Shown: positions 7,898-17,423, counted from the first letter of the stretch. The stretch is 64,000 nt of DNA from CAYPNP01 sp964412195 (GCA_964412195.1 CAYPNP010000006.1:62001-126000), one strand, 5' to 3'. The notes: generated by a model from the sequence alone, not told the origin. A program made the numbers and translations.

Positions 7898-8416
7898 ATG
7901 AACGAGATCCTGTTTTACGTGCTGGCCGGCTTCGCCGTCCTGTGCGCGCTCGGCGTGATCCTCCAGAAGAAAACGATGTACGCCGCCCTGTCCCTGGCGC
8001 TTTGCTTTGGGGCGATCTCGGGCGTCTATTTCCTCCTGGGCGCACCGTTCATCGGCTCGGTCCAGCTGATCGTGTACGCCGGCGCCATCATGGTGCTCTT
8101 CGTCATCGTGATCATGCTGCTGGACCCCTTCTCCGAGGTGACGCTCCGCAACGAGAGCCGGCTGTGGGTGTTGGCGGCGGCGCTCCTGGGCGCGGGGCTG
8201 TTCGCCATCCTCTGGACCGCGCTCCACGCGTTCCAGCCGGCCGTACCCGCCGCGGCGGCCGCGCCGGATCCGGCGCGCAACACCGAATCCCTGGCCGCGA
8301 TCCTGTTCCAGAAATACCTGCTGCCCTTCGAGGCCGTCTCCATCCTGATCCTGGTGGCCATCATCGGCGCCGTGATCCTGGCCAAGAAGCGCGCCCGCGG
8401 AGGAGCCCGGTCATGA
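7898..8416 (+). CDS. nuoJ: NADH-quinone oxidoreductase subunit J
   Basis: A 172-residue membrane subunit of respiratory complex I. Five hydrophobic segments are visible, with the conserved QLIVYAGAIMVLFVIVIMLL segment containing the pi-bulge region of TM3. The Ala/Pro-rich loop near residues 120-135 is a lineage-specific insertion. The ATG at 7898 has an AAGGTGG ribosome-binding site. An open frame continues upstream but lacks conserved sequence. It is the first gene of nuoJKLMN and overlaps nuoK by 4 nt. Confidence 0.95.
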   Translation: MNEILFYVLAGFAVLCALGVILQKKTMYAALSLALCFGAISGVYFLLGAPFIGSVQLIVYAGAIMVLFVIVIMLLDPFSEVTLRNESRLWVLAAALLGAGLFAILWTALHAFQPAVPAAAAAPDPARNTESLAAILFQKYLLPFEAVSILILVAIIGAVILAKKRARGGARS

Positions 8417-8718
8417 ACATCCCCCTGCCGCACATCCTACTCTTCAGCGCCGCCCTGTTCACCATCGGCCTGGTGGGCGTCCTGATCCGCCGCAACCTGA
8501 TCGTGATGTTCCTCTGCATCGAGCTGATGCTCAACGCCGCCAACCTCGCCCTGATCGGCTTCGCCCGGGCGCTGGCCCAGCTGGACGGCCAGGTGCTGGT
8601 GTTTTTCGTGATGGTCCTGGCGGCGGCGGAGGCGGCCGTGGGCCTGGCCCTGGTGATTGCACTTTACCGGAGCCGCCAGACCCTGGACGCCGACCAGGTC
8701 AACCTGATGAAGTTCTAG
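8413..8718 (+). CDS. nuoK: NADH-quinone oxidoreductase subunit K
   Basis: A 101-residue three-helix subunit homologous to Mrp antiporter subunit C. LFTIGLVGVLIRRNLIVMFL followed by CIELMLNAANLALIGFAR contains the conserved Glu of TM2 (in IEL), and VLAAAEAAVGLALVIAL contains the second functional Glu. The start overlaps the nuoJ stop (ATGA). Confidence 0.96.
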   Translation: MNIPLPHILLFSAALFTIGLVGVLIRRNLIVMFLCIELMLNAANLALIGFARALAQLDGQVLVFFVMVLAAAEAAVGLALVIALYRSRQTLDADQVNLMKF

Positions 8719-8731
8719 GCGCGAGGTCCGC

Positions 8732-10666
8732 ATGCGAAACCTGCTCCTGGCGATCTGCCTCCTGCCCCTGGCCGGATTCCTGATCAACGGCCTGCTGGGG
8801 CGGCGCCTGCCCAAGGCCGCGGCCCACTGGGTGGCCTGCGGCGCCACCGGCCTGTCGTTTGCCCTGGCGCTCGCCGCCTTCTGGCAGTTCGTCCACCAGC
8901 CCGCCCGGGTGCTGTCCTTCCACTACTTCACCTGGATCCGGTCCGGCGACTTCGTGGCCGAGTTCGGCTTCCTGGCGGACCCGCTGGCCATGGTCATGCT
9001 GCTGGTGGTGACCGGGGTCGGCTTCCTGATCCACGTGTACAGCGTCGGCTACATGGCCCACGAGGGCGGCTACTACCGCTTCTTCGCCTACATGAACCTG
9101 TTCATGTTTGCCATGCTGCTGCTGGTGCTGGCGGACAACTACCTCCTCCTGTTCGTCGGCTGGGAGGGCGTGGGACTCTGCTCCTACCTCCTGATCGGCT
9201 TCTACTTCGACCGCCCCTCGGCGGCCGACGCCGGCAAGAAGGCTTTCATCGTGAACCGGATCGGCGATTTCGGCTTCGTCGTCGGCATCCTGCTTCTGTT
9301 CGCCTCGTTCCACACGGTCAACTTCCAGGCGGTCTTCGCCCAGGTGGCGACCATGCCCGTGGAGAGCGGCCTTGGCCTGCTCACCCTGATCACCCTGCTC
9401 TTCTTCGTCGGCGCCACCGGCAAGAGCGCCCAGATCCCGCTCTACGTCTGGCTGCCCGACGCCATGGAGGGCCCCACGCCCGTGTCCGCCCTGATCCACG
9501 CCGCTACCATGGTCACCGCCGGCGTGTACATGGTGGTCCGCTCCAACCCGCTGTACGGCCGCGCCCCGGAGACCCTCTTCTGGGTGGGCCTGATCGGCTC
9601 GGTCACCGCCTTCTTCGCCGCCACCATCGGCCTCTTCCAGCGGGACATCAAGCGGGTGCTGGCCTACTCCACGGTGAGCCAGCTCGGCTACATGTTCACC
9701 GCCCTCGGCGTGGCGGCGTTCTCGGCCGGAATCTTCCACCTGATGACCCACGCCTTCTTCAAGGCCCTCCTGTTCCTCGGCTCGGGCAGCGTCATCCTGG
9801 CCCTGCACCACGAGCAGGACATGCAGCGCATGGGCGGGCTGCGCAAGTACATCCCCGTCACCTGCGCCACCATGTGGGTCGGCACCCTGGCCATCTCCGG
9901 CGTGCCGTTCCTGTCGGGCTTCTTCTCCAAGGACGAGATCCTCTGGAAGGCGTTCTCCTCGCCGGTCCGCGGCCACCTGCTCTTCTACGGCCTGGCCACA
10001 GTCGCCGCGGTCATCACCGCCTTCTACATGTTCCGGCTGATGCTGCTGACCTTCCACGGGGAGAGCCGGGTGGAGCCGGAGAAGCTCCACCACGTCCACG
10101 AGTCCCCCAAGACCATGACCGTCGTGCTCTCGATCCTGGCGCTGCTCTCGCTGGTCGGCGGCTACGTCGGCCTGCCGGCCTGGCTGGGACCAAACTGGCT
10201 CGAGCACTTCCTCGCGCCGGTCTTCGCCTTCCTGCCGGCTCCCGGCGCCGCCGCGGAGCCCGTCGGGCACGCCCTCGGACAGGAACTGGCCGTCACGGGG
10301 GCGTCCATCGTCGCGGCGCTGCTGGGCCTCGGCCTGGCCATGTTCCTCTACTGGCGGCGCGGCGTGACACCCGAGCGGGAGACGGCCCTCGGCGGGCTGT
10401 ACCGCCTGATCTTCCACAAGTACTACGTCGACGAGATGTACATCGCGGCCGCGGTGCGGCCACTCCACAAGCTGTCCGACGCCTTCCTGTGGCGGATCTT
10501 CGACAGCCGCATCATCGACGGGCTGGTCAACGGCTACGGTACGCTGGCCGCCGCGCTCGGCGAGGTGGCCCGACGCCTGCAGAACGGCTTCGCCCGCTCC
10601 TACCTGGGCTGGGTGGTGGTGGGCTCCATCTGCGTCGGCCTGTACATCCTGTTGCTGCGGGGCTGA
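8732..10666 (+). CDS. nuoL: NADH-quinone oxidoreductase subunit L
   Basis: A 644-residue antiporter-like proton-pumping subunit at the tip of the complex I membrane arm. Key features are the proton-channel Glu in LFVGWEGVGLCSYLL, the Lys in GATGKSAQIPLYVWLPDAME, and the long C-terminal amphipathic region after the LSGFFSKDE motif (SKDEILWKAF). The C-terminal lateral-helix segment (about residues 540-644) includes FHKYYVDEMY, as usual for NuoL. The ATG at 8732 has a GAGG site 7 nt upstream. Confidence 0.97.
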   Translation: MRNLLLAICLLPLAGFLINGLLGRRLPKAAAHWVACGATGLSFALALAAFWQFVHQPARVLSFHYFTWIRSGDFVAEFGFLADPLAMVMLLVVTGVGFLIHVYSVGYMAHEGGYYRFFAYMNLFMFAMLLLVLADNYLLLFVGWEGVGLCSYLLIGFYFDRPSAADAGKKAFIVNRIGDFGFVVGILLLFASFHTVNFQAVFAQVATMPVESGLGLLTLITLLFFVGATGKSAQIPLYVWLPDAMEGPTPVSALIHAATMVTAGVYMVVRSNPLYGRAPETLFWVGLIGSVTAFFAATIGLFQRDIKRVLAYSTVSQLGYMFTALGVAAFSAGIFHLMTHAFFKALLFLGSGSVILALHHEQDMQRMGGLRKYIPVTCATMWVGTLAISGVPFLSGFFSKDEILWKAFSSPVRGHLLFYGLATVAAVITAFYMFRLMLLTFHGESRVEPEKLHHVHESPKTMTVVLSILALLSLVGGYVGLPAWLGPNWLEHFLAPVFAFLPAPGAAAEPVGHALGQELAVTGASIVAALLGLGLAMFLYWRRGVTPERETALGGLYRLIFHKYYVDEMYIAAAVRPLHKLSDAFLWRIFDSRIIDGLVNGYGTLAAALGEVARRLQNGFARSYLGWVVVGSICVGLYILLLRG

Positions 10667-10673
10667 GGGAACC

Positions 10674-12263
10674 ATGGAACACCTGCTCACAAGCATCATC
10701 TTCCTGCCGCTCCTGGGTGCCTTCGCCCTGGTCTTCATCCCCCGGGAGAGCACCCGGGCGCTGCGCTACATGGCCCTGGCGGCCGCCCTGGCCGGCCTGG
10801 CGGTTTCGCTGGTCCTGCCCTTCTATTTCGATTCCGCCCAACCGGGCTTCCAGTTCACCGAACAGGCCTCCTGGTTCCGCTTCGGCTCCTTCGAGGTGAA
10901 CTACCACCTCGGCCTGGACGGCATCTCCCTGTTCCTGGTGCTGCTCACCACCTTCATCACCCCGCTGGCCATCCTGGGGTCCTGGTCCATCACCAAGCAC
11001 GTCCGGGAGTACATGATCTTCATGCTGGTGCTGGAGAGCGGCATCCTGGGGGTCTTCCTCTCCCTCGACCTGGTCCTCTTCTACCTGTTCTGGGAGATCA
11101 TGCTCGTGCCGATGTACTTCCTCATCGGCGTCTGGGGCAGCCAGAACCGGATCTACGCCGCCGTCAAGTTCTTTCTCTACACCATGGCCGGCTCGCTGCT
11201 GATGCTGGTCGGGATCATCGCCCTCTATTTCTGGCACGGTGACGCCACCGGCAGCTACACCTTTTCCTACGTCCAGATCCTGCAGTCCATGGAGAACGGC
11301 CAGTTCCTCCTGCCGGCCAACCTGCAGCTGCTGCTCTTCCTGGCCTTCGGTCTGGCCTTCGCCATCAAGGTGCCGCTCTTCCCGTTCCACACGTGGCTGC
11401 CCGACGCCCACGTCGAGGCGCCCACCGCCGGCTCGGTGATCCTGGCGGCCGTCCTCCTGAAGATGGGCACCTACGGCCTGCTGCGGTTCTGCCTGCCCCT
11501 GTTCCCGGACGCGGCGCTCCAGGCGGCCCCCTACGTGAGCGTGCTGGCGCTGATCGGCATCGTCTACGGCGCCCTGGTCTCGCTGGTCCAGCCGGACCTG
11601 AAGAAGCTGGTGGCCTACTCCTCGGTCAGCCACCTGGGCTACGTGGTGCTGGGACTCTTCGCCTTCAACATTTACGGCGCCCACGGCGCCACCTACCAGA
11701 TGCTGAACCACGGCATCTCCACCGGCGGGCTCTTCCTCCTCGTCGGGATGATCTACGACCGGCGCCACACCCGGCAGATCGCCGAGCTGAAGGGCCTGGC
11801 CCACCGGATGCCCGTCTACGCCACGTTCTTCCTGATCGTCACCCTGTCTTCCATCGGCCTGCCAGGCCTGAACGGGTTCGTCGGCGAAGTGCTGGTGCTC
11901 CAGGGCGCCTTTTTCGCCAACCGCACCTTCGGCGTGGTGGCCGCGTTGGGGATGATCCTGTCGGCCTGGTACATGCTCTGGATGTACCAGCGGGTCTTCC
12001 TGGGCCCCGCCGACGCGGACGCCGCCCACGCCTCGCCGGACCTGGACCGCCGCGAGAAGCTGATCCTGGTTCCGCTGGTTCTGATGATGGTCTGGATGGG
12101 CGTCTACTCGCAGTCATTCCTCCGCCCGATGGACGCCAGCCTGGGGAAGGCCCTCGCCCGCGTCCGCCAGGCGCAGCAGCAAGACTTCGAGATCAAGGAA
12201 GCCGCCCGGCCGCAGCCGGGAATCCCCGTCGCCGCCGCCCCGACCGGGCCGGCCCAGCCCTAG
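10674..12263 (+). CDS. nuoM: NADH-quinone oxidoreductase subunit M
   Basis: A 529-residue antiporter-like subunit of complex I. The conserved Glu lies in FYLFWEIMLVPMYFLIG and the pumping Lys in FAIKVPLFPFHTWLPDAHVE. VAYSSVSHLGYVVLG and GLPGLNGFVGEVLVLQG are further signatures. The C-terminal tail of about 40 residues after the last helix is Pro/Ala/Gln-rich and not conserved. It follows nuoL by 7 nt. Confidence 0.97.
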   Translation: MEHLLTSIIFLPLLGAFALVFIPRESTRALRYMALAAALAGLAVSLVLPFYFDSAQPGFQFTEQASWFRFGSFEVNYHLGLDGISLFLVLLTTFITPLAILGSWSITKHVREYMIFMLVLESGILGVFLSLDLVLFYLFWEIMLVPMYFLIGVWGSQNRIYAAVKFFLYTMAGSLLMLVGIIALYFWHGDATGSYTFSYVQILQSMENGQFLLPANLQLLLFLAFGLAFAIKVPLFPFHTWLPDAHVEAPTAGSVILAAVLLKMGTYGLLRFCLPLFPDAALQAAPYVSVLALIGIVYGALVSLVQPDLKKLVAYSSVSHLGYVVLGLFAFNIYGAHGATYQMLNHGISTGGLFLLVGMIYDRRHTRQIAELKGLAHRMPVYATFFLIVTLSSIGLPGLNGFVGEVLVLQGAFFANRTFGVVAALGMILSAWYMLWMYQRVFLGPADADAAHASPDLDRREKLILVPLVLMMVWMGVYSQSFLRPMDASLGKALARVRQAQQQDFEIKEAARPQPGIPVAAAPTGPAQP

Positions 12264-12282
12264 CGCGCCCCGGAGGTTGCCC

Positions 12283-13737
12283 GTGAACGAACTCTACTTC
12301 CCCGCCATCCTGCCGGAGATCCTGCTCTGCGCGGGCGGCGTCCTGATCATGGTGGTGGAGCCGTTCCTGAAGAAGTCCGGCCGCACGGCGAGCGCCCTGC
12401 TGGCCGTGCTGGCCTACGTCGCCGCGGCCCTGGCCGCGGTGGGGCTGATCCAGCCGTCGGCGGGCCTCTCGTTCCACGGCATGGTGACCTCCGACGCCTT
12501 CGGCATCTTTTTCCGGCTGGTGTTCTACGGCATCGGCATCCTGATGACCGTCGGCTCCCTGGCCTACCTCCAGCGGGAGAGCTTCCCGGCCGGCGAGTTC
12601 TCCGCCCTGATGCTCTTCGCCACGGCCGGCATGGACTTCATGGCGATCGGCACCGACCTGGTGATGACTTTCATCGGGCTGGAGATCCTGTCCATCGCCA
12701 CGTACGTGCTGGCGGGCTTCCGCCGGCACGACCCGCTCTCCAACGAGTCCGGCCTGAAGTACTTCTTCATGGGCGCCTTCTCGTCGGCCATCCTGCTCTA
12801 CGGCATCGCCCTGGTCTACGGGGCCGCCGGCAGCACGAACTATGCGCGGATCCTCGCCTTCACCGGCCAGTTCGGCAGCCTGCGCGACCTGCCCCTCATC
12901 CTCTTCCTGGGCGTGGCCCTGATCCTGGTGGGCTTCTGCTTCAAGGTGGCCCTGGCCCCCTTCCAGGTCTGGACGCCGGACGTCTACCAGGGCGCCCCGA
13001 CGCCGGTGGCCACCTTCATGTCGGTAGGCCCCAAGGCCGCCGGCTTCGCCGCACTGATCCGGGTGCTCTTCCACACCATGCCGCCGGACCTCGCGCCCTG
13101 GACCCAGCTGCTGCTGGCTTCCTCCATCCTGACCATGCTGATCGGCAACCTCGGCGCGGTGCCCCAGACCAACGTCAAGCGGATGCTGGCCTACTCCTCC
13201 ATCGCCCACGCCGGCTACATCCTCATCGGCGTCATCGCCGCCAACCAGACCGGCCTGAGCGCCATCCTCTTCTACGCCGTGGCCTACGCCCTGATGAACA
13301 TCGGGGCCTTCACCGTGGTCGCCATCGTCGGCGGCGCCGGCGACCGGCGGGTCGACCTCGAGGACTTCAAGGGCCTCGGCTTCCGCCAGCCGGTGCTGAG
13401 CTTCCCCCTGACCGTCTGCCTGGTCTCCCTGGCCGGCATCCCCGCCACCGCGGGCTTCATCGGCAAGTTCTTCCTCTTCAGCGCCGCCATCCAGAAGCAG
13501 TACTTCACCCTGGTCATCCTGGCCGTGCTGGCCAGCCTGGTCAGCGTCTACTACTACCTCCGGGTGGTGGTGTACATGTTCATGAAGGACGAGGATTCCG
13601 GCAATCCCGTGGCCGTCGACACCCCGGCCGCCGTGGCGGTCCTGGCCTGCAGCGGGCTGGTCCTCTTCTTCGGGCTGTTCCCCACCGGGCTGCTGCAGCT
13701 GGCCCACTCCGCCGTGGCGGTGTTCCTGGGCCGCTGA
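12283..13737 (+). CDS. nuoN: NADH-quinone oxidoreductase subunit N
   Basis: A 484-residue antiporter-like subunit that completes the nuoJKLMN run. Signatures include DLVMTFIGLEILSIATYVLA, the Lys-bearing CFKVALAPFQVWTPDVYQGA and IPATAGFIGKFFLFSAAI. I choose the GTG at 12283, which is preceded by GGAGG at 12272-12276 with a 6-nt spacer. A TTG two codons upstream would have no room for that site. The protein ends cleanly after the last helix, and nothing of the complex I hydrophilic arm follows. Confidence 0.96.
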   Translation: MNELYFPAILPEILLCAGGVLIMVVEPFLKKSGRTASALLAVLAYVAAALAAVGLIQPSAGLSFHGMVTSDAFGIFFRLVFYGIGILMTVGSLAYLQRESFPAGEFSALMLFATAGMDFMAIGTDLVMTFIGLEILSIATYVLAGFRRHDPLSNESGLKYFFMGAFSSAILLYGIALVYGAAGSTNYARILAFTGQFGSLRDLPLILFLGVALILVGFCFKVALAPFQVWTPDVYQGAPTPVATFMSVGPKAAGFAALIRVLFHTMPPDLAPWTQLLLASSILTMLIGNLGAVPQTNVKRMLAYSSIAHAGYILIGVIAANQTGLSAILFYAVAYALMNIGAFTVVAIVGGAGDRRVDLEDFKGLGFRQPVLSFPLTVCLVSLAGIPATAGFIGKFFLFSAAIQKQYFTLVILAVLASLVSVYYYLRVVVYMFMKDEDSGNPVAVDTPAAVAVLACSGLVLFFGLFPTGLLQLAHSAVAVFLGR

Positions 13738-13817
13738 CCCTCCTCAGTCGTTCCGCATCCCGCTCTCCCCGATGGCCTTTTTCCGCCCGGCAGTGTGTTT
13801 AATATTTTCCATGCATG

Positions 13818-13823
13818 TATAAT
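13818..13823 (+). promoter_or_regulatory. Candidate -10 element for the histidine-kinase operon
   Basis: TATAAT is present in the AT-rich 13797-13870 segment, 90 nt upstream of the kinase start. There is no good -35 box at 17 nt (GTGTTT), so this is tentative. Confidence 0.35.
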
Positions 13824-13912
13824 GTTCGAACATAATTTTCTTTACACCCCCGTTCCTGTGTGCGATAATTTGACTGTCCGAGGCAGTTCCATACCGAGCA
13901 GGTGAGGATTGC

Positions 13913-15523
13913 ATGACACGCCTCCGCTTCACCCCCCTGGGCACCAAGGTGATCCTGATCGTGGCCGCCACCTGCACGTTGCTTCTGCTGGTGTTCGCCT
14001 ACATCATGGTCCGGCGGGAGGAGCAGACCCAGCTCCGCAACGTCTACATGAACGCCAACCGGATCAGTGAAACCCTCCGTCTGACCACCTATTACGACAT
14101 GCTGATGGACCGGCGCGATTCGGTCTACCGGATGATGGACACCGTCGGGCACCTCCCCGGCATCATCCGCATCCGTATCTACAACAAGGAAGGGAAAATC
14201 ACGTATTCCAGCCAGAAGGAGGAACAGGGCCGGATCGTCAACAAGGAGTCCGAGGCCTGCTTCAAGTGCCACCAGAAGGACACTCCCCTGACCCGACTGG
14301 ACATGCTCCAGCGTTTCCGCATCTACCAGGGATCGGCGAACCAGCGCACCATGGGCCTGATCCAGCCGATCTACAATGAGCGCGCCTGCTACGACAACGC
14401 CTGCCATGTGCATCCCCGGGACAAGGCGCTGCTGGGCGTCTTCGACATCCAGATGTCCCTGGCGGAAGTCGACGCCGCCACGGACCAGAACAAGAAGTCG
14501 ATCCTGATCTTCACCCTGATCTTCATCGTCATCATCCCGGCCGTGGCCGGACTGTTCATCTACTGGTTCGTGCACCGCCCCGTGCGCGAACTGACCAAGG
14601 CCACCGCCCGGATCGCCGAGGGCGACCTCGCCTTCCGCATCCGGCAGAGTTCACACGACGAACTGGGCCAGCTGGCCGGTGAGTTCAACACGATGACGGA
14701 GCGACTCCAGTCGGCCCGGCAGGAGCTCCAGCAGTGGGCCGGCACGCTCGAGCAGCGGGTCCAGGACAAGACCCAGCAGCTGCAGACGGCCCAGGACCAG
14801 ATCATCCAAGCGGAGAAAATGGCCTCGCTCGGCCGGTTGTCGGCGGTGGTGGCCCACGAGATCAACAACCCTCTGGCGGGGATCTACACCTACACCAAGC
14901 TGATCCGGAAGATCCTCGAGAAAGGGGGCCTGCCCGAGGAGAAGGTGCCCGACGTGCGCGGCTACCTCGAGATCATGGAGAAGGAGACCGGGCGCTGCGG
15001 CCGGATCGTCAAGGAACTGCTCGCCTTCGCCCGGGGCGGCGGCCCGTCGGTGGAGAGCATCCAGGCCAATGACATCGTGCAGTCGGTGCTCAACCTCATG
15101 AACTATCGCCTCGGACTGCAGCAGATCGAGGTGCAGATCGAACTGGACCCGCAGCTGCCGCCGGTGCAGGCGAACGGCGACAAGATCCAGCAGGCGGTCC
15201 TCTGCCTGGTGACCAACGCCTGCGAAGCCATGCCGGAGGGCGGCACCCTCACCGCCCGCACCCGCGTCTCCCCCGACGGCAAGGCGGTGGACGTGCTCAT
15301 CGCCGACACGGGCCCCGGCATCCCGGAGGAGGCCCGGGACAAGATCTTCGAGCCGTTCATGTCCACCAAGACGCGAGGAAACAACCTGGGCCTCGGCCTC
15401 TTTGTGACCCGGGGCAACATCCAGCAGCACGGCGGGCAGATCACCTTCGAGACCGAAATCGGCAAGGGCACGGAGTTCACAATTTCCCTGCCCCTCCAGA
15501 TCCCATCGGGAGAACAGTCATGA
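13913..15523 (+). CDS. Membrane sensor histidine kinase with putative periplasmic c-heme sites
   Basis: A 536-residue kinase. TM1 is at about residues 12-33. A periplasmic domain (34-195) contains CFKCH (116-120) and CYDNACH (159-165), that is CXXCH and CX4CH, as for covalently bound heme c. TM2 at about 197-219 leads to a HAMP domain (HRPVRELTKATARIAEGDLA) and a coiled coil. The HisKA box is VVAHEINNPLAGIYTY with His315. HATPase_c follows with N (VTNACEAMPEGG), DTGPGIP and GLGLFVTRG. It overlaps its NtrC-like partner by 4 nt. Redox or gas sensing is inferred from the heme motifs; no cytochrome-maturation gene is nearby. Confidence 0.92.
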   Translation: MTRLRFTPLGTKVILIVAATCTLLLLVFAYIMVRREEQTQLRNVYMNANRISETLRLTTYYDMLMDRRDSVYRMMDTVGHLPGIIRIRIYNKEGKITYSSQKEEQGRIVNKESEACFKCHQKDTPLTRLDMLQRFRIYQGSANQRTMGLIQPIYNERACYDNACHVHPRDKALLGVFDIQMSLAEVDAATDQNKKSILIFTLIFIVIIPAVAGLFIYWFVHRPVRELTKATARIAEGDLAFRIRQSSHDELGQLAGEFNTMTERLQSARQELQQWAGTLEQRVQDKTQQLQTAQDQIIQAEKMASLGRLSAVVAHEINNPLAGIYTYTKLIRKILEKGGLPEEKVPDVRGYLEIMEKETGRCGRIVKELLAFARGGGPSVESIQANDIVQSVLNLMNYRLGLQQIEVQIELDPQLPPVQANGDKIQQAVLCLVTNACEAMPEGGTLTARTRVSPDGKAVDVLIADTGPGIPEEARDKIFEPFMSTKTRGNNLGLGLFVTRGNIQQHGGQITFETEIGKGTEFTISLPLQIPSGEQS

Positions 15524-16872
15524 ACGCAGACGAAATCCGGATCCTGATCGTGGACGACGAGATGATCGTGCGCAGCTCCCTCAAGAGCTGGCTCGAGGAG
15601 GACGGCTACCCCATCGACACGGCCGCCAGCGCCGAGGACGCGCTCAAGATGTTGCAGGACCACCAATACGCGATCCTCCTGCTGGACATCAAGATGCCCG
15701 GCATGGACGGCATCGAGCTGCTGCGCCGGGTCAAGCAGGTGAACCCGGAGGTCGAGGTGATCATGATCACCGCCTACGCCACCATCGAGTCCGCCGTGGA
15801 GGCCATGAAGATCGGGGCCTTCGACTACATCACCAAGCCGTTCGAGCCGGACGAGGTGGGGCTGATCATCAAGAAGATCATCACCCACCGCAACCTGCTG
15901 GCGGAGAACGTCCGCCTCAAGGAAAGCCTGGTCGCCAGTGTCCGCCACGGCGAGCTGATCGGCGAGAGCAAGGCCATCCGGGACATCCTGAAGACCGTCG
16001 AGGACGTCGCCCCGTCCGAAGCGCCCGTGCTGATCACCGGCGAAAGCGGCACCGGCAAGGAGCTAGTGGCCCGGGCGATCCACTTCCAGTCAAAGCGTCG
16101 CTACATGCCGCTGGTGGTGGTCTCCTGCGGCGCCATCCCGGAGAGCCTGATCGAAAGCGAGCTGTTCGGCCACGAAAAGGGCTCCTTCACCGGCGCCCAG
16201 TACAAGAAGAAGGGCCGGGTGGAGCTGGCTGACGGCGGCACGCTCTTCCTGGATGAGGTGGGCGAGCTCAGCCCCAAGACCCAGGTGGATCTGCTGCGCG
16301 TGCTGCAGGAGAAGGAGTTCATGCGCGTGGGCGGCACCAAGGCCATCCAGTCCGACTTCCGCATCATCGCCGCCACCAACCGCAACCTGCAGGACATGGT
16401 CCGCCGCGGCGACTTCCGGGAGGACTTGTACTACCGGCTGAACGTCATCCACGTCCACCTTCCGCCCCTGCGCGACCGGCCGGAGGACGTCCCGCTGCTG
16501 GCGGAGCACTTCCTCAAACGGTTCTGCCTCGCCACCAACAAGCGGATCCACGGTTTCACGCCGGCCGCCCTGGACCTGCTCAAGCGGCATCCGTGGCCCG
16601 GCAACATCCGCGAGCTGGAAAACGCCGTCGAGCGGTCGGTGGTCATGGCCAAGAGCGGCTACGTGCAGCCGGCCGACCTGCCGCCCCTGTCGGGGGAGAA
16701 CACCCTCGGCCCGACGGCCTCCCTCGACGAGGTGGAAAAACAGCATGTGCTCAAGACGCTGGCGGCCGTGGATTGGAACATCAAGCGGGCTGCGGAGATC
16801 ATGGGCATCGAGCGGGCCACCCTCTACAACAAGATCCGTCGATACGGGCTCAGCCGTCCGGCGAAGAACTGA
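15520..16872 (+). CDS. Sigma54-dependent NtrC-family response regulator
   Basis: A 450-residue regulator. The receiver domain (1-120) has the phospho-acceptor Asp56 (LLLDIKMPGMDG) with DDE at the acid pocket and K106. The AAA+ domain (about 145-380) has Walker A GESGTGKE (174-181), Walker B TLFLDEVGE and the sigma54-contact loop GSFTGA (221-226), which carries Ser in place of the usual Ala of GAFTGA. The C-terminal Fis-type HTH (WNIKRAAEIMGIERATLYNK) binds DNA. The kinase upstream overlaps by 4 nt, so this is its cognate regulator. It should activate sigma54 promoters; no rpoN is in the window. Confidence 0.96.
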   Translation: MNADEIRILIVDDEMIVRSSLKSWLEEDGYPIDTAASAEDALKMLQDHQYAILLLDIKMPGMDGIELLRRVKQVNPEVEVIMITAYATIESAVEAMKIGAFDYITKPFEPDEVGLIIKKIITHRNLLAENVRLKESLVASVRHGELIGESKAIRDILKTVEDVAPSEAPVLITGESGTGKELVARAIHFQSKRRYMPLVVVSCGAIPESLIESELFGHEKGSFTGAQYKKKGRVELADGGTLFLDEVGELSPKTQVDLLRVLQEKEFMRVGGTKAIQSDFRIIAATNRNLQDMVRRGDFREDLYYRLNVIHVHLPPLRDRPEDVPLLAEHFLKRFCLATNKRIHGFTPAALDLLKRHPWPGNIRELENAVERSVVMAKSGYVQPADLPPLSGENTLGPTASLDEVEKQHVLKTLAAVDWNIKRAAEIMGIERATLYNKIRRYGLSRPAKN

Positions 16873-16874
16873 GA

Positions 16875-17423
16875 ATGCGCGGGATCACCCTCCTCCCCTG
16901 GGAATTCCACGAGTCCCTCCACCTGCCGTATCTGCAGGAGGCGCTGGGCGGATACCTCCTGCTACCGGTCAACATGCGGCCGGTCCCTCAGTCGCTGGAT
17001 TTCGCCCTGGACGCGCGTCGCGGCCAGTACCACTCCACCCGCATCATCGAGAAGGTCCTCGAATTCGGTCCGCCCGACGGCGGGAAGCGGCTGGCGCTCG
17101 TGGACCGCGACCTGTTCATCCCCATCCTGACCTTCGTCTTCGGCGAGGCGCAGCTCGGCGGGGCCGGGGCGGTGGTCTCCAGCGCCCGCCTGCGCAACGA
17201 GTTCCATGGCCGCCCGCCCGATCCCGTCGCCCTCCGGGAGCGCCTCCTCAAGGAGCTGGTGCACGAGCTGGGGCACACCTTCGGCTTGCGCCACTGCGCC
17301 GCCGCCGACTGCGTCATGTTTTCCTCCCACGACCTGGAGGACACCGACGCCAAGGAGCACCGTTTCTGCCCCGACTGCCTCGACCGCTTCCTCGCCGCCC
17401 GGCAGATCTTCCAAGCCGAGTAA
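16875..17423 (+). CDS. amzA: Archaemetzincin-family zinc protease
   Basis: A 182-residue metalloprotease. The active-site helix HELGHTFGLRHC gives the HEXXHXXGXXH zinc motif. It is followed by the archaemetzincin-specific CAAADCVMFSS and the second structural-zinc cysteines in HRFCPDCLDRF. The Met-turn is CVMF. There is no signal peptide, so it is cytoplasmic. The ATG is 2 nt after the NtrC-like regulator's stop, so it is likely the third gene of the kinase-regulator operon. Bacterial archaemetzincins are sporadic and their substrates are unknown; an operon with a two-component system is noteworthy. Confidence 0.93.
   Translation: MRGITLLPWEFHESLHLPYLQEALGGYLLLPVNMRPVPQSLDFALDARRGQYHSTRIIEKVLEFGPPDGGKRLALVDRDLFIPILTFVFGEAQLGGAGAVVSSARLRNEFHGRPPDPVALRERLLKELVHELGHTFGLRHCAAADCVMFSSHDLEDTDAKEHRFCPDCLDRFLAARQIFQAE

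Noticed and set aside
8699..13707. Long minus-strand open frames opposite nuoLMN (about 500-680 codons)
   Set aside because: They are caused by the strong third-position GC bias of the plus-strand genes. The translations are low-complexity Gln/His/Gly/Asp-rich and match no domain.
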